The notes under the pieces: generated by a model
The model's input: only the letters and a program-made list of their open reading frames with translations
What the model was told of the DNA's origin: nothing
The model's database searches: none
In this document: positions 1-14,689 of the stretch, in pieces
Position numbering within the stretch: the first letter of the stretch is position 1
How the letters are laid out: each line of letters opens with the position of its first letter
Position numbers and translations under genes: made by a program
NCBI GenBank assembly: GCA_033782935.1
Contig: JAWQEG010000412.1
Coordinates: 310,001-374,000 of the forward strand
Direction: 5' to 3'
Origin: Petrolisthes cinctipes
Lineage: Eukaryota; Arthropoda; Malacostraca; Decapoda; Porcellanidae
DNA length: 64,000 nucleotides

Positions 1-2419
1 TCATTAGTGCTTGGACTGTAAATATCAACAGTCATTTATGGGGTGGTGGGTGTGTTGTTATCATTACAGTGCTTGGACTGTAAATTTCAAAAGTCATTCT
101 TGGGGTGGTGGGTGGGAGGGTGTTATTACAGTGCTTGGACTAAAAAATATCAACCATCAATTATGCGGTGGTGTTGTGTGTGGATTTCATTACAGAGCTT
201 GGACTGTAAATATAAACAGTCATTCATAGGTTGGTGGCTGTGTGAGTGACATTACAGAGCTTGGAATGTAAATATCAACAGTCATTTATGGGGTGGTGGG
301 TGTGTTGTTATCATTACTGTGCTTGGACTGTAAATTTCAAAAGTCATTCTTGGGGTGGTGGGTGTGTGGGTGTCATTACAGTGCTTGGACTGTAAATATC
401 AACAATCAATCATTGGGTGGTGGGTGTATGGGTGTCATTACAGAGCTTGGACTGTAAATATCAACAGTCATTCATGGGGTGGTGGGTGTGTGGGTGTCAT
501 TACAGTGATTGGACTGTAAATATCAACAGTCATTCTTGAGTAAGTGGGTGTGTGGGTGTCATTATAGTGCTTAGACTGTAAATACCAACAGTCATTCATG
601 AGGTGGTGGGTGTTTGGCTGTTATTACAGTGCTTGGACTGTAAATATCAACTGTAATTCATGGTGTGGTGGCTGTGTGAGTGTCATTACAGTACTTGGAC
701 TGTAAATATCAACAGTCATTCATGGGGTGGTTGGTGTGTGGGTGTCATTACAGTGTTTTGATTGTAAATATCAACAGTTATTCATAGGATGGTGGGTGTC
801 ATTAGAGTGCTTGGACTGTAAATATCAACAGTCATCGATTGGGTGGTTGGTGTGTGGGTGTCATTACAGTTCTTGGACTTTAAATATCAACCATAATTCA
901 TTGGGTGGTGGGTGTGGGGGTGTCATTACAGTGCTTTGACTGTAAATATCAACAGTCATTCATGGGGTGGTGTGTGTGAGGGTGTCATTACAGTGCTTGG
1001 ACTGTAAACATTAACAGTCATTCATGGGGTGGTGAGTGTGTGAGTCTCATTATAGTGCTTGGACTGTAAATATCAACAGTCATTCATGGGGTGATGGGTG
1101 TGTGAGTGTCATTACAGTGCTTGGACTGTAAATATCAACATTCATTCATGGGTTGGTGGGTGTGTGGGTGACATTACAGTGCTTGGACTATAAATATCAA
1201 CAGTCATTCATGGGGTGGTTGTTTTGTGGGTGTCATTACAGTGCTTAGACTGAAAATATCAAGTCATTTATGGGGTGGTGGCTGTGTAAGTGTCATTACA
1301 GTACTTGGACTGTAAATATCAACAGTCATTCATGGGTTGTGAGGGTTTCATTAGAGTGCTTGGACTGTAAATATCAACAGTCATTCATAAGGTGGTGGGT
1401 GTGTGGGTGTCATTACAGTGCTTAGACTGTAAATATCAACAGTCATTCATAGGGTGGTGGGTGTGTGGCTGTCATTACAGTGCTTAGACTGTAAATATCA
1501 AGTAATTCCTGGGATGGTGGCTGTGTGAGTGTCATGACAGTTCTTGGATTGTAAATATCAGCAGTCATTCATTAGGTCGAGAGTGTGTGGGTGTCATTAC
1601 AGTGCTTGGACTATAAATATCAACAGCCATTCATAGGGTGGTGGGTGTCATTAGAGTGCTTGGACTGTAAATATCAACAGTCATTCATGGGGTGGTGGGT
1701 GTGTCGGTGTCATTACAGTGCTTGGACTGAAAATAACAACCATAATTTATGAGGTAGTTGGTGTGGGGTTGTCATTACAGTGCTTGGACTGTAAATATCG
1801 ACAGTCATTCATGGGGTGGTGGGTGTGTGGGTGTCATTACGGTGTTTTGATTGTAAATATCAATAGTCATTTATAAGGTGGTGGGTGTCATTAAAGTGCT
1901 TGGACTGTAAATATTAACAGTCATTCATGGAGTGGTGGGTGTATTAGTGTCATTACAGTGCTTGACTGTAAATATCAACAGTCATTCATAGGGTGGGGGG
2001 TGTGTGGCTGTCATTACAGTGCTTTGACTGTAAATATCGACAGTCATTCATGGGGTGGTGAGTTTGTGGATGTCATTACAGTGCTTAGACTGTAAATATT
2101 GACATTCATTTATGGGGTGGTGGGTATGTAGGTGTCATTACAGTTCTTGGACTGAAAAAATCAACAGTCATTTATAGGGTGGTGGGTGTGTGAGTGTCAT
2201 TACAGAGCTTGGACTGTAAATATCAACAGTCATTCATGGGGTTGTGTGTGTGTAGGTGTCATTACAGTGCTTGGACAGTAAGTATCAACAGTCATTTATG
2301 GGTTAGTGGGTGTGTGGCTGTCATTATAGTGCTTGGACTGTAAATATCAACAGTCAATCATGGGGTGGTGGGTGTGTGAGTGTCATTACAGAGCTTGGAC
2401 TGTAAATATCAACAGTCAT

Positions 2420-5290
2420 TCATGGGGTTGTGTGTGTGTAGGTGTCATTACAGTGCTTAGACTTTAGGTATCAACAGTCATTAATGGCGTGGTGGGTGTG
2501 TGGGTGTCATTATAGTGCTTGGACTGTAAATATCAGCAGTCAATCATGGGGTGGTGGGTGTGTGGGTGTCATTACAGTGTTTTGATTGTAAGTATCAACA
2601 GTCATTAATAAGGTTGTGGGTGTCATTAGAATGCTTGGACTGTAAATATTAACAGTCATTACTGGAGTGGTGGGTGTATTGGTGTCATTACAGTGCTTGG
2701 ACTGTAAATATCAACCATAATCATGGGGTTGTGGGTATGTGGCATCATTACAGTGCTTTGACTGTAAATATCAACAGTCATTCATGGGGTGGTGGGGGTG
2801 AGGGTTTCATATTAGTGCTTAGACTGTAAATATCAACAATCATTCATGGGGTGGTGGGTGTCTGGGTGTCATTATAGTGCTTGGACTGTAAATATCAAAA
2901 GTCATTCATGGGGTGGTGGGTGTGTGGGTGTCATTAAAGTGTTTTGACTGTAAATATTAACAGTCATTCATAGGGTGGTGGGTGTCATTAGAGTGCTTGG
3001 ACTGTTAATATTAACAGTTATTTATGGGGAGGTAGGTGTGTTGGTGTCATGACAGTACTTGGACTGTAAATATCAACAGTCATTCATTAGGTGGTGAGTG
3101 TGTGGGTGTTATTACAGTTCTTGGACTGTAAATATCATCCATCATTCATTGGGTGGTGGATGTGTGTGTGACATTACAGTGCTTGGACTGTAAATATTAA
3201 CAGTCATTAATGGGGTGGTGGGTTTGTGGAAGTCATTACAGTGCTTGGACTGAAAATATCAACCATAATTTATAGGGTGGTGGATTTGTGGGTGTTATTA
3301 CAGTGGTTGGACTGTAAATATCAACATTCATTCCTAGGGTGCTGTGTGTGTGAGTGTGTGTCATTACAGAGCTTTGACTGTAAATATCAACAGTTATTCA
3401 TGGAGTGGTGGGTGTGTGGGTGTCATTACAGTGCTTCGACAGTAAATATCAACAGTCATTCCTGGGGTGGTAGGTGTGTGGGTGTCATTACATTGCTTAG
3501 ACTGTAAATATCAACAGTCATTAATTGGGTGGTGGGTGTGTGGGTGTCATTACAGTGCTTGTACTATAAATATCAACCGTCATTTTTGGGGTTATGGGTG
3601 TGTGGGTGTCATTACAGTTCTTGGACTGCAAATATCAACAGTCATACATAGGCTGGTGGGTGAGTGAATGTCATTACAGTGCTTGGACTATAAATATCAA
3701 CAGTCATTCATTGGGTTGTGGGTGTGTAGGTGTCATTATAGTGCTTGGACTGTAAATATCAACAGTCAATCATGGTGTTATTGGGTATGTGAGTGTCATT
3801 ACAGTGCTTGGACTGTAAATATCAACAGTCATACATGGGATGGTGGGAGTGTGGGTGTCATTACAGTGTTTTGATTGTAAATATCAACAGTCATTTATAA
3901 GGTGGTGGGTGTCATTAGAGTGCTTGGAATGTAAATATTAACAGTCATTCATGGAGTGGTGGGTGTATTGGTGTCATTACAGTGCTTGGACTGTAAATAT
4001 GAACCATAATTCATGGGGTGGTGGGTGTGTGGTGTCATTACAGTTCTTGGACTGTAAATATCAACCATCATTCATTGGGTGGTGGATGTGTGTGTGACAT
4101 TACAGTGCTTGGACTGTAAATATTAACAGTCATTCATGGGGTGGTGAGTGTGTGGATGTCATTACAGTGCTTGGACTGTAAATATCAACAGTCATTCATG
4201 GAGTGGTGGGTGTGTGGGTGTCATTACAGTGCTTGGACTGTAAATATCAATAGTCAATCATGAGGTGGTCGGTGTGTGGGTGTCATTACAGTGCTTGGAA
4301 TGTAAATATCAACAGTCATTCATTTGGTGGTGCATGTGTTGTTGTCATGACAGTGCTTGGACTGTAAATATCAACAGTCATTCATGGGGTGTTGAGTGTG
4401 TGGGTGTCAATACAGTGCTCAGACTGTAAATATTAACAGTCATTCATGGGGTGGTGGGTGTGTGGATATCATTGCAGTGCTTAGACTGAAAATATCAACA
4501 GTCATTTATGGGGTGGTAGGTGTGTTTGTGTCATTACAGTGCTTGGACTATAAATATCAACGGTCATTTTTGGGGTTGTGGGTGTGTGGGTGTCATTACA
4601 GTTCTTGGACTGTAAATATCATAAGTCATTCTTGGGGTGGTGGGTGTGTGGCTGTCATTATAGTGGTTGGACTGTAAATATCAACAGTCATTCATGGGGT
4701 TGTGTGTGTGTAGGTGTCATTACATTGCATGGACTGTAAATATCAAAAGTCATTCTTGGGATGGTGGGTGTGTGGCTGTCATTATAGTGATTGGACTGTA
4801 AATATCAACAGTCAATCATGGGGTGGTATGTATGTGGGTGTCATTACAGTGCTTGGACACTAAATATCGACAGTCATTCATGGGGTGTTGGGTGTGTGGG
4901 TGTCATTACAGTGTTTTAAATGTAAATATCAACAGTCATTTATAAGGTGGAGGGTGTTATTTTAGTGCTTGGACTGTAAATATTACCAGTCATTTATGGA
5001 GTTGTGGGTGTGTTGGTGTCATTACAGGGCTTGGACTGTAAATATCAACCATAATTCATGGGGTGGTGGGTGTGGGGTGTCATTACAGTTCTTGGACTGT
5101 AAATATCAACCATCATTCATTAGGTGGTGGGTTTGGGGGTGTCATTACAGTGCTCAGACTGTAAATATTGACAGTCATTTATGGGGTGGTGGGTATGTAG
5201 GTGTCATTACAGTTCTTGGACTGAAAAAATCAACAGTCATTTATAGGGTGGTGGGTGTGTGAGTGTCATTACAGGGCTTGGACTGTAAAT
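2420..5290 (+). repeat. Higher-order block, left copy of the 5,256-bp duplication
   Basis: This stretch of variant monomers matches 7676-10546 at a constant offset. Five separate landmarks (3226/8482, 3467/8723, 3668/8924, 4396/9652, 4969/10225) all lie exactly 5,256 bp apart, so there is no net indel across about 2 kb. Only scattered substitutions separate the two copies, for example at 3285 and 8541. To the left the match is interrupted: about 370 bp (2048-2418, about six monomers) has no counterpart in the right copy, where the offset jumps from about 5,626 to 5,256. Confidence 0.85.
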
Positions 5291-5989
5291 ATCAACCATA
5301 ATGCATTTGGTGGTGGGTGTGGGGCGTCATTACTGTGCTTTGACTGTAAATATCAACAGTCATTCATGGGGTGGTGGTGGTGAGGGTGTTATTACAGTGC
5401 TTGGACTGTAAATATCAACAGTCATTCATGGGGTGGTGCGTGTGTGGCTGTCATTACAGTGCTTGGACTGTAAACATTAACAGTCATTCATGGGGTGGTG
5501 AGTGTGTGAGTCTCATTATAGTGCTTGGACTGTAAATATCAACAGTCATTCATGGGGTGGTGGTTGTGAGGGTGTTATTACAGTGCTTGGACTGTAAATA
5601 TCAACTGTAATTCATGGTGTGGTGGCTGTGTGAGTGTCATTACAGTACTTGGACTGTAAATATCAACAGTCATTCATGGGGTGGTTGGTGTGTGGGTGTC
5701 ATTACAGTGTTTTGATTGTAAATATCAACAGTTATTCATAGGATGGTGGGTGTCATTATAGTGCTTAGACTGTAAATACCAACAGTCATTCATGAGGTGG
5801 TGGGTGTTTGGCTGTTATTACAGTGCTTGGACTGTAAATATCAACTGTAATTCATGGTGTGGTGGCTGTGTGAGTGTCATTACAGTACTTGGACTGTAAA
5901 TATCAACAGTCATTCATGGGGTGGTTGGTGTGTGGGTGTCATTACAGTGCTTGGACTGTAAACATTAACAGTCATTAATGGGGTGGTGA

Positions 5990-7210
5990 GTGTGTGAGTC
6001 TCATTATAGTGCTTGGACTGTAAATATCAACAGTCATTCATGGGGTGATGGGTGCGTGAGTGTCATTACAGTGCTTGGACTGTAAATATCAACATTCATT
6101 CATGGGTTGGTGGGTGTGTGGGTGTCATTACAGTGCTTGGACTATAAATATCAACAGTCATTCATGGGGTGGTTGTTTTGTGGGTGTCATTACAGTGCTT
6201 AGACTGAAAATATCAAGTCATTTATGGGGTGGTGGCTGTGTAAGTGTCATTACAGTACTTGGACTGTAAATATCAACAGTCATTCATTGGGTGGTGGGTG
6301 TGTGGGTGTCATTACAGTGTTTTGATTGTAAATATCAACAGTCATTCATGGGTTGTGAGGGTTTCATTAGAGTGCTTGGACTGTAAATATCAACAGTCAT
6401 CGATTGGGTGGTTGGTGTGTGGGTGTCATTACAGTTCTTGGACTGTAAATATCAACCATAATTCATTGGGTGGTGGGTGTGGGGGTGTCATTACAGTGCT
6501 TTGACTGTAAATATCAACAGTCATTAATGGGGTGGTGGGTGTGAGGGTGTCATTACAGTGCTTGGACTGTAAACATTAACAGTCATTCATGGGGTGGTGA
6601 GTGTGTGAGTCTCATTATAGTGCTTGGACTGTAAATATCAACAGTCATTCATGGGGTGATGGGTGCGTGAGTGTCATTACAGTGCTTGGACTGTAAATAT
6701 CAACATTCATTCATGGGTTGGTGGGTGTGTTGGTGTCATTACAGTGCTTGGACTATAAATATCAACAGTCATTCATGGGGTGGTTGTTTTGTGGGTGTCA
6801 TTACAGTGCTTAGACTGAAAATATCAAGTCATTTATGGTGTGGTGGCTGTGTAAGTGTCATTACAGTACTTGGACTGTAAATATCAACAGTCATTCATTG
6901 GGTGGTGGGTGTGTGGGTGTCATTACAGTGTTTTGATTGTAAATATCAACAGTCATTCATGGGTTGTGAGGATTTCATTAGAGTGCTTGGACTGTAAATA
7001 TCAACAGTCATTCATAGGGTGGTGGGTGTGTGGGTGTCATTACAGTGCTTAGACTGTAAATATCAACAGTCATTCATAGGGTGGTGCGTGTGTGGCTGTC
7101 ATTACAGTGCTTAGACTGTAAATATCAAGTAATTCGTGGGGTGGTGGCTGTGTGAGTGTCATGACAGTTCTTGGATTGTAAATATCAGCAGTCATTCATT
7201 AGGTCGAGAG
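5990..7210 (+). repeat. Local tandem duplication of about 611 bp
   Basis: The run of variant monomers at 6060-6350 (one lacking part of the palindrome, followed by a TTGTTTTG tail variant) repeats at 6671-6960, 611 bp downstream, with a handful of substitutions. The other higher-order copies (11811, 15398, 19063) carry this run only once. 611-612 bp is close to nine 62-bp units plus one 54-bp unit. Confidence 0.75.
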
Positions 7211-7675
7211 TGTGTGGGTGTCATTACAGTGCTTGGACTATAAATATCAACAGCTATTCATAGGCTGGTGGGTGTCATTAGAGTGCTTGGACTGTAAATA
7301 TCAATAGTCATTCATGGGGTGGTGGGTGTGTGGGTGTCAATACAGTGCTTGGATTGTAAATAACAACCATAATTTATGAGGTAGTGGGTGTGGGGGTGTC
7401 ATTACAGTGCTTGGACTGTAAATATCGACAGTCATTCATGGGGTGGTGGGTGTGTGGGTGTCATTACGGTGTTTTGATTGTAAATATCAACAGTCATTTA
7501 TAAGGTGGTGGGTGTCATTAAAGTGCTTGGACTGTAAATATTAACAGTCATTCATGGAGTGGTGGGTGTATTAGTGTCATTACAGTGCTTGGACTGTAAA
7601 TATCAACAGTCATTCATAGGGTGGGGGGTGTGTGGCTGTCATTACAGTGCTTTGACTGTAAATATCAACAGTCAT

Positions 7676-10546
7676 TCATGGGGTTGTGTGTGTGTAGGTG
7701 TCATTACAGTGCTTAGACTTTAGGTATCAACAGTCATTAATGGCGTGGTGGGTGTGTGGGTGTCATTATAGTGCTTGGACTGTAAATATCAGCAGTCAAT
7801 CATGGGGTGGTGGGTGTGTGGGTGTCATTACAGTGTTTTGATTGTAAGTATCAACAGTCATTGATAAGGTGGTGGGTGTCATTAGAATGCTTGGACTGTA
7901 AATATTAACAGTCATTACTGGAGTGGTGGGTGTATTGGTGTCATTACAGTGCTTGGACTGTAAATATCAACCATAATCATGGGGTTGTGGGTATGGGGCA
8001 TCATTACAGTGCTTTGACTGTAAATATCAACAGTCATTCATGGGGTGGTGGGGGTGAGGGTTTCATATTAGTGCTTAGACTGTAAATATCAACAATCATT
8101 CATGGGGTGGTGGGTGTGTGGGTGTCATTATAGTGCTTGGACTGTAAATATCAACAGTCATTCATGGGGTGGTGGGTGTGTGGGTGTCATTAAAGTGTTT
8201 TGACTGTAAATATTAACAGTCATTCATAGGGTGGTGGGTGTCATTAGAGTGCTTGGACTGTTAATATTAACAGTTATTTATGGGGAGGTAGGTGTGTTGG
8301 TGTCATGACAGTACTTGGACTGTAAATATCAACAGTCATTCATTAGGTGGTGAGTGTGTGGGTGTTATTACAGTTCTTGGACTGTAAATATCAACCATCA
8401 TTCATTGGGTGGTGGATGTGTGTGTGACATTACAGTGCTTGGACTGTAAATATTAACAGTCATTAATGGGGTGGTGGGTTTGTGGATGTCATTACAGTGC
8501 TTGGACTAAAAATATCAACCATAATTTATAGGGTGGTGGATTTGTGGGGGTTATTACAGTGGTTGGACTGTAAATATCAACATTCATTCCTAGGGTGCTG
8601 TGTGTGTGAGTGTGTGTCATTACAGAGCTTTGACTGTAAATATCAACAGTTATTCATGGAGTGGTGGGTGTGTGGGTGTCATTACAGTGCTTCGACAGTA
8701 AATATCAACAGTCATTCCTGGGGTGGTAGGTGTGTGGGTGTCATTACATTGCTTAGACTGTAAATATCAACAGTCATTAATTGGGTGGTGGGTGTGTGGG
8801 TGTCATTACAGTGCTTGTACTATAAATATCAACCGTCATTTTTGGGGTTATGGGTGTGTGGGTGTCATTACAGTTCTTGGACTGCAAATATCAACAGTCA
8901 TACATAGGCTGGTGGGTGAGTGAATGTCATTACAGTGCTTGGACTATAAATATCAACAGTCATTCATTGGGTTGTGGGTGTGTAGGTGTCATTATAGTGC
9001 TTGGACTGTAAATATCAACAGTCAATCATGGTGTTATTGGGTATGTGAGTGTCATTACAGTGCTTGGACTGTAAATATCAACAGTCATACATGGGATGGT
9101 GGGAGTGTGGGTGTCATTACAGTGTTTTGATTGTAAATATCAACAGTCATTTATAAGGAGGTGGGTGTCATTAGAGTGCTTGGAATGTAAATATTAACAG
9201 TCATTCATGGAGTGGTGGGTGTATTGGTGTCATTACAGTGCTTGGACTGTAAATATGAACCATAATTCATGGGGTGGTGGGTGTGGGGTGTCATTACAGT
9301 TCTTGGACTGTAAATATCAACCATCATTCATTGGGTGGTGGATGTGTGTGTGACATTACAGTGCTTGGACTGTAAATATTAACAGTCATTCATGGGGTGG
9401 TGAGTGTGTGGATGTCATTACAGTGCTTGGACTGTAAATATCAACAGTCATTCATGGAGTGGTGGGTGTGTGGGTGTCATTACAGTGCTTGGACTGTAAA
9501 TATCAATAGTCAATCATGAGGTGGTCGGTGTGTGGGTGTCATTACAGTGCTTGGAATGTAAATATCAACAGTCATTCATTTGGTGGTGCGTTTGTTGTTG
9601 TCATGACAGTGCTTGGACTGTAAATATCAACAGTCATTCATGGGGTGTTGTGTGTGTGGGTGTCAATACAGTGCTCAGACTGTAAATATTAACAGTCATT
9701 CATGGGGTGGTGGGTGTGTGGATATCATTGCAGTGCTTAGACTGAAAATATCAACAGTCATTTATGGGGTGGTAGGTGTGTTTGTGTCATTACAGTGCTT
9801 GGACTATAAATATCAACGGTCATTTTTGGGGTTGTGGGTGTGTGGGTGTCATTACAGTTCTTGGACTGTAAATATCATAAGTCATTCTTGGGGTGGTGGG
9901 TGTGTGGCTGTCATTATAGTGGTTGGACTGTAAATATCAACAGTCATTCATGGGGTTGTGTGTGTGTAGGTGTCATTACATTGCATGGACTGTAAATATC
10001 AAAAGTCATTCTTGGGATGGTGGGTGTGTGGCTGTCATTATAGTGATTGGACTGTAAATATCAACAGTCAATCATGGGGTGGTATGTATGTGGGTGTCAT
10101 TACAGTGCTTGGACACTAAATATCGACAGTCATTCATGAGGTGTTGGGTGTGTGGGTGTCATTACAGTGTTTTAAATGTAAATATCAACAGTCATTTATA
10201 AGGTGGAGGGTGTTATTTTAGTGCTTGGACTGTAAATATTACCAGTCATTTATGGAGTTGTGGGTGTGTTGGTGTCATTACAGGGCTTGGACTGTAAATA
10301 TCAACCATAATTCATGGGGTGGTGGGTGTGGGGTGTCATTACAGTTCTTGGACTGTAAATATCAACCATCATTCATTAGGTGGTGGGTTTGTGGGTGTCA
10401 TTACAGTGCTCAGACTGTAAATATTGACAGTCATTTATGGAGTGGTGGGTATGTAGGTGTCATTACAGTTCTTGGAGTGAGAAAATCAACAGTCATTTAT
10501 AGGGTGGTGGGTGTGTGAGTTTCATTACTGTGCTTTGACTGTAAAT
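7676..10546 (+). repeat. Higher-order block, right copy of the 5,256-bp duplication
   Basis: Near-identical counterpart of 2420-5290 at an offset of 5,256 bp. Within 64 kb this is the longest pair without visible net length change, so it is probably one of the youngest rearrangements in the array. The following block at 10716 restarts with the same monomer series seen at the start of the window (position 11, offset 10,705). Confidence 0.85.
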
Positions 10547-10715
10547 ATCAACAGTCATTCATGGGATGGTGGTGGTGAGGGTGTTATTACAGTGCTTGGA
10601 CTGTAAATATCAACAGTCATTCATGAGGTGGTTTGTGTGTGGATGTTATTACAGTGCTTGGACTGTAAATATCAAGTCATTTATGGGGTGGTGGGTGTGT
10701 GTGTGTCATTAGTGC

Positions 10716-13700
10716 TTGGACTGTAAATATCAACAGTCATTTATGGGGTGGTGGGTGTGTTGTTATCATTACAGTGCTTGGACTGTAAATTTCAAAAGTC
10801 ATTCTTGGGGTGGTGGGTGGGAGGGTGTTATTACAGTGCTTGGACTAAAAAATATCAACCATCAATTATGCGGTGGTGTTGTGTGTGGATTTCATTACAG
10901 AGCTTGGACTGTAAATATAAACAGTCATTCATAGGTTGGTGGCTGTGTGAGTGACATTACAGAGCTTGGAATGTAAATATCAACAGTCATTTATGGGGTG
11001 GTGGGTGTGTTGTTATCATTACTGTGCTTGGACTGTAAATTTCAAAAGTCATTCTTGGGGTGGTGGGTGGGAGGGTGTCATTACAGTGCTTGGACTGTAA
11101 ATATCAACAATCAATCATGGGGTGGTGGGTGTATGGGTGTCATTACAGAGCTTGGACTGTAAATATCAACAGTCATTCATGGGGTGGTGGGTGTGTGGGT
11201 GTCATTACAGTGATTGGACTGTAAATATCAACAGTCATTCTTGGGTAAGTGGGTGTGTGGGTGTCATTATAGTGCTTAGACTGTAAATACCAACAGTCAT
11301 TCATGAGGTGGTGGGTGTTTGGCTGTTATTACAGTGCTTGGACTCTAAATATCAACTGTAATTCATGGTGTGGTGGCTGTGTGAGTGTCATTACAGTACT
11401 TGGACTGTAAATATCAACAGTCATTCATGTGGTGGTTGGTGTGTGGGTGTCATTAGAGTGTTTTGATTGTAAATATCAACAGTTATTCATAGGATGGTGG
11501 GTGTCATTAGAGTGCTTGGACTGTAAATATCAACAGTCATCGATTGGGTGGTTGGTGTGTGGGTGTCATTACAGTTCTTGGACTGTAAATATCAACCATA
11601 ATTCATTGGGTGGTGGGTGTGGGGGTGTCATTACAGTGCTTTGACTGTAAATATCAACAGTCATTAATGGGGTGGTGGGTGTGAGGGTGTCATTACAGTG
11701 CTTGGACTGTAAACATTAACAGTCATTCATGGGGTGGTGAGTGTGTGAGTCTCATTATAGTGCTTGGACTGTAAATATCAACAGTCATTCATGGGGTTAT
11801 GGGTGTGTGAGTGTCATTACAGTGCTTGGACTGTAAATATCAACATTCATTCATGGGTTGGTGGGTGTGTGGGTGTCATTACAGTGCTTGGACTATAAAT
11901 ATCAACAGTCATTCATGGGGTGGTTGTTTTGTGGGTGTCATTACAGTGCTTAGACTGAAAATATCAAGTCATTTATGGGGTGGTGGCTGTGTAAGTGTCA
12001 TTACAGTACTTGGACTGTAAATATCAACAGTCATTCATTGGGTGGTGGGTGTGTGGGTGTCATTACAGTGTTTTGATTGTAAATATCAACAGTCATTCAT
12101 GGGTTGTGAGGGTTTCATTAGAGTGCTTGGACTGTAAATATCAACAGTCATTCATAGGGTGGTGGGTGTGTGGGTGTCATTACAGTGCTTAGACTGTAAA
12201 TATCAACAGTCATTCATAGGGTGGTGCGTGTGTGGCTGTCATTACAGTGCTTAGACTGTAAATATCAAGTAATTCGTGGGGTGGTGGCTGTGTGAGTGTC
12301 ATGACAGTTCTTGGATTGTAAATATCAGCAGTCATTCATTAGGTCGAGAGTGTGTGGGTGTCATTACAGTGCTTGGACTATAAATATCAACAGCCATTCA
12401 TAGGCTGGTGGGTGTCATTAGAGTGCTTGGACTGTAAATATCAACAGTCATTCATGGGGTGGTGGGTGTGTGGGTGTCAATACAGTGCTTGGACTGTAAA
12501 TAACAACCATAATTTATGAGGTAGTGGGTGTGGGGGTGTCATTACAGTGCTTGGACTGTAAATATCGACAGTCATTCATGGGGTGGTGGGTGTGTAGGTG
12601 TCATTACGGTGTTTTGATTGTAAATATCAACAGTCATTTATAAGGTGGTGGGTGTCATTAAAGTGCTTGGACTGTAAATATTAACAGTCATTCATGGAGT
12701 GGTGGGTGTATTAGTGTCATTACAGTGCTTGTACTATAAATATCAACCGTCATTTTTGGGGTTATGGGTGTGTGGGTGTCATTACAGTTCTTGGACTGCA
12801 AATATCAACAGTCATACATAGGCTGGTGGGTGAGTGAATGTCATTACAGTGCTTGGACTATAAATATCAACAGTCATTCATTGGGTTGTGGGTGTGTAGG
12901 TGTCATTATAGTGCTTGGACTGTAAATATCAACAGTCAATCATGGTGTTATTGGGTATGTGAGTGTCATTACAATGCTTGGACTGTAAATATCAACAGTC
13001 ATACATGGGATGGTGGGAGTGTGGGTGTCATTACAGTGTTATGATTGTAAATATCAACAGTCATTTATAAGGTGGTGGGTGTCATTAGAGTGCTTGGAAT
13101 GTAAATATTAACAGTCATTCATGGAGTGGTGGGTGTATTGGTGTCATTACAGTGCTTGGACTGTAAATATGAACCATAATTCATGGGGTGGTGGGTGTGG
13201 GGTGTCATTACAGTTCTTGGACTGTAAATATCAACCATCATTCATTGGGTGGTGGATGTGTGTGTGACATTACAGTGCTTGGACTGTAAATATTAACAGT
13301 CATTCATGGGGTGGTGAGTGTGTGGATGTCATTACAGTGCTTGGACTGTAAATATCAACAGTCATTCATGGAGTGGTGGGTGTGTGGGTGTCATTACAGT
13401 GCTTGGACTGTAAATATCAATAGTCAATCATGAGGTGGTCGGTGTGTGGGTGTCATTACAGTGCTTGGAATGTAAATATCAACAGTCATTCATTTGGTGG
13501 TGCGTGTGTCGTTGTCATGACAGTGCTTGGACTGTAAATATCAACAGTCATTCATGGGTGTTGAGTGTGTGGGTGTCAATACAGTGCTCAGACTGTAAAT
13601 ATTAACAGTCATTCATGGGGTGGTGGGTGTGTGGATATCATTGCAGTGCTTAGACTGAAAATATCAACAGTCATTTATGGGGTGGTAGGTGTGTTTGTGT

Positions 13701-14689
13701 CATTACAGTGCTTGGACTATAAATATCAACGGTCATTTTTGGGGTTGTGGGTGTGTGGGTGTCATTACAGTTCTTGGACGGTAAATATCATAAGTCATTC
13801 TTGGGGTGGTGGGTGTGTGGCTGTCATTATAGTGGTTGGACTGTAAATATCAACAGTCATTCATGGGGTTGTGTGTGTGTAGGTGTCATTACATTGCATG
13901 GACTGTAAATATCAAAAGTCATTCTTGGGATGGTGGGTGTGTGGCTGTCATTATAGTGATTGGACTGTAAATATCAACAGTCAATCATGGGGTGGTATGT
14001 ATGTGGGTGTCATTACAGTGCTTGGACACTAAATATCGACAGTCATTCATGAGGTGTTGGGTGTGTGGGTGTCATTACAGTGTTTTAAATTTAAATATCA
14101 ACAGTCATTTATAAGGTGGAGGGTGTTATTTTAGTGCTTGGACTGTAAATATTACCAGTCATTTATGGAGTTGTGGGTGTGTTGGTGTCATTACAGGGCT
14201 TGGACTGTAAATATCAAACATAATTCATGGGGTGGTGGGTGTGGGGTGTCATTACAGTTCTTGGACTGTAAATATCAACCATCATTCATTAGGTGGTGGG
14301 TTTGTGGGTGTCATTACAGTGCTCAGACTGTAAATATTGACAGTCATTTATGGGGTGGTGGGTATGTAGGTGTCATTACAGTTCTTGGACTGAAAAAATC
14401 AACAGTCATTTATAGGGTGGTGGGTGTGTGAGTGTCATTACAGGGCTTGGACTGTAAATATCAACCATAATGCATGGGGTGGTGGGTGTGGGGCGTCATT
14501 ACTGTGCTTTGACTGTAAATATCAACAGTCATTCATGGGGTGTTGGTGGTGAGGGTGTTATTACAGTGCTTGGACTGTAAATATCAACAGTCATTCATGG
14601 GGTGGTGGGTGTGTGGATGTTATTACAGTGCTTGGACTGTAAATATCAAGTCATTTATGGGGTGGTGGGTGTGTGTGTGTCATTAGTGC
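10716..14689 (+). repeat. Higher-order repeat copy, type A (3,974 bp)
   Basis: Starts at a landmark monomer series also found at 11, 14690, 18154 and 21879. Ordered landmarks inside it lie at 11811, 12838, 13565 and 14138. It shares with the 18154 copy a monomer group with GGGTAAGTGGG (11239 and 18495) and the spelling TAAATTTC in the second monomer. The 14690 copy has different sequence at both places. The start point is an arbitrary phase choice. Confidence 0.8.
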
